NCBI RefSeq assembly: GCF_044923475.1
Contig: NZ_CP137338.1
Coordinates: forward strand, 2,046,001 to 2,110,000
DNA length: 64,000 nt
Reading direction: 5' to 3'
From: JAAURS01 sp044923475
GTDB taxonomy: Bacteria > Cyanobacteriota > Cyanobacteriia > Thermosynechococcales > Thermosynechococcaceae
A program made the translations under genes and the position numbers. Position 1 is the first letter of the stretch. Each line of letters starts with the position of its first letter. Below are positions 60,392 to 64,000 of this stretch, in pieces. A model generated the notes under the pieces. It had not been told where the DNA came from. It made no database searches and saw only the letters and a list, made by a program, of their open reading frames with translations.

Positions 60392-61246
60392 TTAGTCTTC
60401 AAAATAGCCAATGTGAGTTAGCCTAATATACGGAGACCAAAATACCGAACCTTCCTTGCTTTGAAGCCATAGACGAATAATTGACTGTGTCGGAACGTTT
60501 TTGACATAGCCATCCAGCCAAAGCTCATATCGAAAAATGCCATCACGCTCGATAAAAATCCTATCTTTAAATGGCTCTACTGAAACTTTCCGATTTACAC
60601 TCTGCGTTTCAAGAACTCGAGAATCATTCCAAAGTCCCCTGTCACGCATCTCCTGATTAATGTCTGGTATAGGCAATCTATATTTTGCTAAACATTCAAT
60701 CTTACGTGCGGGTGAGCTACCCATAGCCTGCATTACATGAGCAACACTGCAGATCTCGGCACCAAGACCTGTTATGACTAGATCTTTCCTAGTGTTGTTT
60801 TGAAATAAGACATCAAAGGCTGGGTCTAAACCAGCATAATAAAAATTTGAAAAGTAATCTTTGGGTCTTTGAAGAAAAGGAGTAGAACGAGATGCTAGCC
60901 CATAAAACCAAGCTTTGCCCCTAAAAACCCATGTACTGAACTTTTGAGCTAGTGAAGGTACATGCGAATATCTCGGGTAGTAGTTTCCTGGAATACACAG
61001 TGTGCTTTGCCCTTTGGAATTACATACTGCCCAACCATCGGAAGGGCTGGAGGAACCCAATATAGTAACAGTAAACTCAACCCCTGATGTTGTAAATTGC
61101 TGTACACGCCATAGCCATCTAAAGAATCCACCGAACAATGCAGCAACTGTAAGTATGCCTACGATGATCTGAACTAAGGACGAAATACTTTGTAAATCGT
61201 GCTGCTTAGCAAACCATGAGATGCCATTTTTAAGATAATCAAACAT
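60392..61246 (-). CDS. Single-pass membrane protein, unknown function
   Basis: 284 aa, ATG 61246. One membrane helix at about 22-46 (LVQIIVGILTVAALFGGFFR), then a soluble domain rich in aromatic residues (NYYPRYSHVPSLAQKFSTWV, YLKNGISWFA at the N-terminus, FYYAGLDPAFDVLFQNNTRK, VFWSPYIRLTHIGYF at the end). The later part looks like a beta-sandwich but I cannot name a family. It is AT-rich and shares its strand and flanking repeats with the Mrr-like gene, so may be a partner in a defence-type module (inference). Confidence 0.6.
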   Translation of the reverse strand: MFDYLKNGISWFAKQHDLQSISSLVQIIVGILTVAALFGGFFRWLWRVQQFTTSGVEFTVTILGSSSPSDGWAVCNSKGQSTLCIPGNYYPRYSHVPSLAQKFSTWVFRGKAWFYGLASRSTPFLQRPKDYFSNFYYAGLDPAFDVLFQNNTRKDLVITGLGAEICSVAHVMQAMGSSPARKIECLAKYRLPIPDINQEMRDRGLWNDSRVLETQSVNRKVSVEPFKDRIFIERDGIFRYELWLDGYVKNVPTQSIIRLWLQSKEGSVFWSPYIRLTHIGYFED

Positions 61247-61483
61247 AGTTTATGCGCAAAAGAGCAGAGACTCACTATGGTGCCTTATGTTTAGTCTATT
61301 AGACTACATCAATGAAAAGTGAGCTATTCCGCTGAATTCTAACACCATCGGCATCGTCATCCGCTGATACAAAATAAGCGTAAAAATAGCGTATCGCTCC
61401 GTTCCGGTTCATGCAGTAGTTAAACTATTTCATATAAATGATCTCAAAGAATTAAAATAATTACTTAGAAATAATGACACAAT

Positions 61484-62386
61484 TCAATTCAAAATTTTCA
61501 ATTGTGGTTCGAGTGGCTGTCCCATATTGTCATAGAGCATTTTACCTTTTATCAACTTTTGACCGACCCATTCCAGTTTTTTCACATATTCACGCTCCTT
61601 GTTTATAGGCGTAAGCAAAACAAGAAAAATAACTACATCTATAAAGTCAAGAAATAATGTGTATTCAAGTGTTTTACAGTCTTGCATTTTCGCAGAGTTT
61701 ACTATTCTAAGTTTACAATTACAGTCTTCTCTTCCAATGGTCGGGAGATATTCAATCTGAACATTAGAATATTGCTTATTTAGCTTGATTTCTTGAATTT
61801 CTAAAAGATTAGCTAATTTAGGGGCATTAGAGTCCTTATTAAAGAAGTTAATATATATAAAACCTTCTAGATGGAATCCTTCACGTCTAGATAGACCTGC
61901 GGGGTATAAAGATGCTAAAAAACTATTTTCTGTTCGTGAATCAATTATCCAACCAGGTGGAGCAGATACTATTGCACAGCTTGAATCTTGATATGGAATA
62001 GCGAAAAAATTTTGGAAAAATTCTAAATCTCCAAAATCAATTATTCGTAATTCAATATCTTGAGTGTCATAATTTGCACGATTTTCAGCAGCCTGTGAAT
62101 AACCTTTGTTTGTTATTAGTATCCCTTTGCTTGCTTTTAAATCTTGTAGAAAACTCAGGAAAGACTCTACTTCCTTTACATCAACTTTTTTATTAAAGTA
62201 CTTACAATCAACAATTATATTTAAGTTGAAACCAGCAATTTTTTGTTCTATTAGAATATCAATTTGTCTCTTAACATTGGAAATTAAACCGACTCGTGTG
62301 ATGTTGTGTCTGACCGAAGCGTCAGGGAAAAGTTTTTGAAAATGTCGAGTAATATAAATTTCATAGTCTTTCCAATTCTTAGCCAT
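61484..62386 (-). CDS. Mrr-like PD-(D/E)XK restriction endonuclease
   Basis: 300 aa from ATG 62386 (MAKNWKDYEIYITRHFQKLF), which fits the usual Mrr-cat opening; an ATG at 62455 would add 23 residues. The nuclease core shows RQIDILIEQK (Asp), NIIVDCKYFNKKVD (D-x-K type motif) and GILITNKGYSQAAENRA (Gln/Ala helix). The C-terminal 170 residues are unassigned and may bind DNA or a trigger. AT-rich (codons favour A/T endings), unlike the flanking chromosome. Mrr-like enzymes cut modified or foreign DNA. No methyltransferase is nearby, which fits a modification-dependent enzyme. Confidence 0.75.
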   Translation of the reverse strand: MAKNWKDYEIYITRHFQKLFPDASVRHNITRVGLISNVKRQIDILIEQKIAGFNLNIIVDCKYFNKKVDVKEVESFLSFLQDLKASKGILITNKGYSQAAENRANYDTQDIELRIIDFGDLEFFQNFFAIPYQDSSCAIVSAPPGWIIDSRTENSFLASLYPAGLSRREGFHLEGFIYINFFNKDSNAPKLANLLEIQEIKLNKQYSNVQIEYLPTIGREDCNCKLRIVNSAKMQDCKTLEYTLFLDFIDVVIFLVLLTPINKEREYVKKLEWVGQKLIKGKMLYDNMGQPLEPQLKILN

Positions 62387-62523
62387 TCTGTTGGAACCAT
62401 CAGCATTTGGTTGTCTAAGGTCTAACTTTCTACTAGATGGATAGCATCCACCCATATCGTCCAATTTGGCATATAGACGGATAGTTGTCCATCCATATCT
62501 CTACTTTTGCTGTTATTTTCACT

Positions 62524-62554
62524 CTGAAGCTGCATCAGCGCTGCGGATTGCTAA
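62524..62554. repeat. 31-bp direct repeat, right copy
   Basis: CTGAAGCTGCATCAGCG then CTGCGGATTGCTAA. Lies in the 319-bp gap 62387-62705, which otherwise shows only a 7-bp inverted repeat TGGTGTC...GACACCA at 62578-62600. Confidence 0.6.
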
Positions 62555-62705
62555 CTAAAAAGAAACGATTTTACTTTTGGTGTCCGATGGATTGACACCA
62601 GAGGCATAAACGCTCAGTGGTCTCTAATAACGATGTCCGAAAACGGCGAGACAGTTCGCCCAACACTCTCTACAATCAAGAAATTGCGATGGTTAACGAA
62701 TTAGA

Positions 62706-63266
62706 ATGGCTCCCATAGATACCGATCATGGTTATCAAGCGATATTAACCCACGATCCGCGCTTCGATGGCGTGTTCTTCGTAGGCGTTACCACCACTCG
62801 CATCTACTGCCGCAACGTTTGTCGGGCAAAAACGCCGCAGCGCAAAAACTGCACATTCCACCCCAGCGCCGCCGCTGCCGAACAAGCAGGGTTTCGTCCC
62901 TGTTTGCTCTGTCGCCCAGAATTGGCCCCTGGCAACGCACGCATCGATGCCACCGGACGATTAGCCGCAGCCGTGGCAAAGCGCATGGAAGAAGGCTCAT
63001 TCATCGAGCAACGCTTCGGAGATCTTGCCCAGGAATTCGGCATCAGCGATCGCCACCTCCGCCGAGTGGTGCAACAGGAATTTGGCGTCTCCCCCATCGA
63101 ACTCGCCCAAATCCAGCGGCTCTTGCTCGCGAAACGACTGCTCACCGATACCGCTTTACCCATCGCCGATGTTGCCGATCTCATCTATCCATCCGGCGAC
63201 GCTGCCCAGATGGTCTACGTTCGCTACACTGATTGCTGGTGCGATGGCAACCTCTTTGCTCGCTAG
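62706..63266 (+). CDS. Ada-type zinc domain plus AraC helix-turn-helix, apparently truncated
   Basis: 186 aa. N-terminal Ada metal-binding domain with four Cys (C35 and C39 in IYCRNVCRA; C66 and C69 in RPCLLCRPE) that senses methyl phosphotriesters in DNA, then the first AraC helix-turn-helix (LAQEFGISDRHLRRVVQQEF) and the start of the second (LLTDTALPIADVADL). In Ada-AlkA-type proteins the text continues as VAFAAGF-x-S-x-RRFN and a glycosylase or methyltransferase domain; here it diverges at about residue 158 and stops. A shifted frame still shows SIRRR, so a frameshift and decay are likely. It may be non-functional or a stand-alone sensor. Confidence 0.75.
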   Translation: MAPIDTDHGYQAILTHDPRFDGVFFVGVTTTRIYCRNVCRAKTPQRKNCTFHPSAAAAEQAGFRPCLLCRPELAPGNARIDATGRLAAAVAKRMEEGSFIEQRFGDLAQEFGISDRHLRRVVQQEFGVSPIELAQIQRLLLAKRLLTDTALPIADVADLIYPSGDAAQMVYVRYTDCWCDGNLFAR

Positions 63267-63759
63267 CCTTGAATTGACTCTAGTTTAATGCTCTGATAGT
63301 CTCTGCAAACAGCGGAATGCGGGATTTAAAATTCGTTAAGCAAGATCTTAAATTAATCTGCTTAACGTGCGGTTTTCTGGTTTTTTACCTATGCTGAAAA
63401 TGTAAGAACCCAAGGAGGTTAACCTCAATCTCCAATAGATCGATTTAGATCCCGTGAGGAGTGGTAAAGTTTGACGATCCGCTATGTCAACCCAATTGAG
63501 GCGTACGTTACTGGAGGGGTGTTCTGCCGCTTTGTCCCCTTGCTGCTAATCGTAGGAGAGCGATGTCAGATTAGCAGGCAGTGCCGTATGCTTTTGCAAA
63601 GAGCTTCAGCGATGTTGTAGAGTTTCTATCGCTTCCTCTACTTTGTAATTGCCGAAAAGAGATTCAACTCTCTGTCAGAGCGGTCGTAGGCAATTAGCAT
63701 TGCTGCTGCTTGTATTTTAGTGCTTTACTTTTATATCAAAAATAACTCATTAAAAATCT
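63267..63759. other. 493-bp intergenic region before the decarboxylase gene
   Basis: No gene seen on either strand. Contains an inverted repeat CGTTAAGCA (63334-63342) / TGCTTAACG (63359-63367) with a 16-base loop, followed by T-rich DNA, possibly the end of the Ada transcript. AAGGAGG at 63413 is not followed by a usable start. The AT-rich part 63700-63759 probably holds the promoter of the next gene. Confidence 0.35.
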
Positions 63760-64000
63760 ATGCGATCGCAGTGGCTCTCAGCGTGCGAACTGTCAGAAAA
63801 CGATCTGCAAAGGCTCGAACGATTCTATGAAGACATTCAGTCCGATGTAGAGCAATTTTTGGGATACCCGTGTAATGCAATTTTTGATTATTCGCCATTG
63901 TTTCGGTTTTTTCAATACCCGCTTAACAATGTAGGGGATCCTTACCTTTCCAGTAATTTTCGATTGAATACCCACGCCTTCGAGTGCGAAGTTTTAGAGA
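63760..64000 (+). CDS. Histidine-decarboxylase-like PLP enzyme, N-terminal part, cut by window edge
   Basis: 80 codons are visible from ATG 63760: MRSQWLSACELSENDLQRLE, then FLGYPCNAIFDYSPLFRFF, YPLNNVGDPYL and FRLNTHAFECEVLE. The blocks GYPxNxxFDY, NNVGDP and NTHxFECEV are those of the PLP-dependent (group II) histidine decarboxylases, which make histamine; related siderophore and specialised-metabolite decarboxylases share them. The catalytic Lys lies beyond the window. No clear ribosome binding site, so the start is provisional. Confidence 0.7.
   Translation, partial: MRSQWLSACELSENDLQRLERFYEDIQSDVEQFLGYPCNAIFDYSPLFRFFQYPLNNVGDPYLSSNFRLNTHAFECEVLE

Noticed and set aside
63793..63975. 60-codon minus-strand frame at the right edge
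   Set aside because: Lies opposite the decarboxylase frame, whose GYP, NNVGDP and NTH blocks are specific.

Overview
The window comes from a cyanobacterium, most likely filamentous and non-heterocystous (the lineage is inference). HIP1 octamers (GCGATCGC) are scattered through coding and non-coding DNA. The gene set includes btpA, a PAM68-family protein, a PatA-type regulator heading a Pil/Pix-style chemotaxis cluster, a DevBCA exporter and a cyanobacterial-type thiamine-dependent phosphoketolase-like enzyme. No rRNA, tRNA or CRISPR array was found.

Layout. (1) 1-10420 is one plus-strand run: the 3' part of a type I polyketide synthase ending ACP-thioesterase, a type III polyketide synthase, an isoprenylcysteine-methyltransferase-like enzyme, an SDR-type oxidoreductase and a DevB-DevC-DevA exporter. 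The DevB protein carries an N-terminal response-regulator receiver domain ahead of its membrane anchor. I read this as a polyketide or phenolic-lipid synthesis and export cassette with phospho-signal input; it is the most unusual system here. (2) 10421-12928 is an AT-rich accessory stretch with a divergent cupin-like gene and sigma-like gene. (3) 13024-25440 is mostly housekeeping (yqeK, larE, rpsO, PAM68, XPB-like helicase, ABCG-type transporter, CsbD-like, PhoH, VOC, phosphoketolase-like). It is interrupted by an IS4-like element with a perfect 10-bp target duplication, inserted in an IS630-type remnant. (4) 25802-42160 holds an osmoprotectant ABC operon, tlyA, a CFA-synthase-like methyltransferase divergent from a fatty acid desaturase, a C-terminal processing protease, a helical repeat membrane protein, hslO, a PadR regulator divergent from a carotenoid oxygenase with two clear operator-like sites, a squalene/phytoene-synthase-type enzyme divergent from an HpnG-like phosphorylase, a Nudix hydrolase, folK and btpA.

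(5) 42343-51350 is a minus-strand chemotaxis-like cluster transcribed PatA-type regulator, CheY, CheW, MCP, hybrid CheA, CheW-like, probably controlling type IV pilus motility. (6) 51575-56197 carries purL, purF and a HAD phosphatase. (7) 56198-63266 is an accessory region: a GMC oxidoreductase, an overlapping two-gene module (small acidic protein plus retropepsin-like protein), a truncated copy of its first gene, a frameshifted gene overlapping another small gene, several dispersed repeats, an AT-rich block with an Mrr-like nuclease and a membrane protein between near-identical direct repeats, and a truncated Ada-type protein. (8) The right edge has the start of a histidine-decarboxylase-like PLP enzyme.

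Many starts were moved downstream from the longest reading frame to an ATG or GTG with a better ribosome binding site or family-typical N-terminus; each case is stated in its entry.
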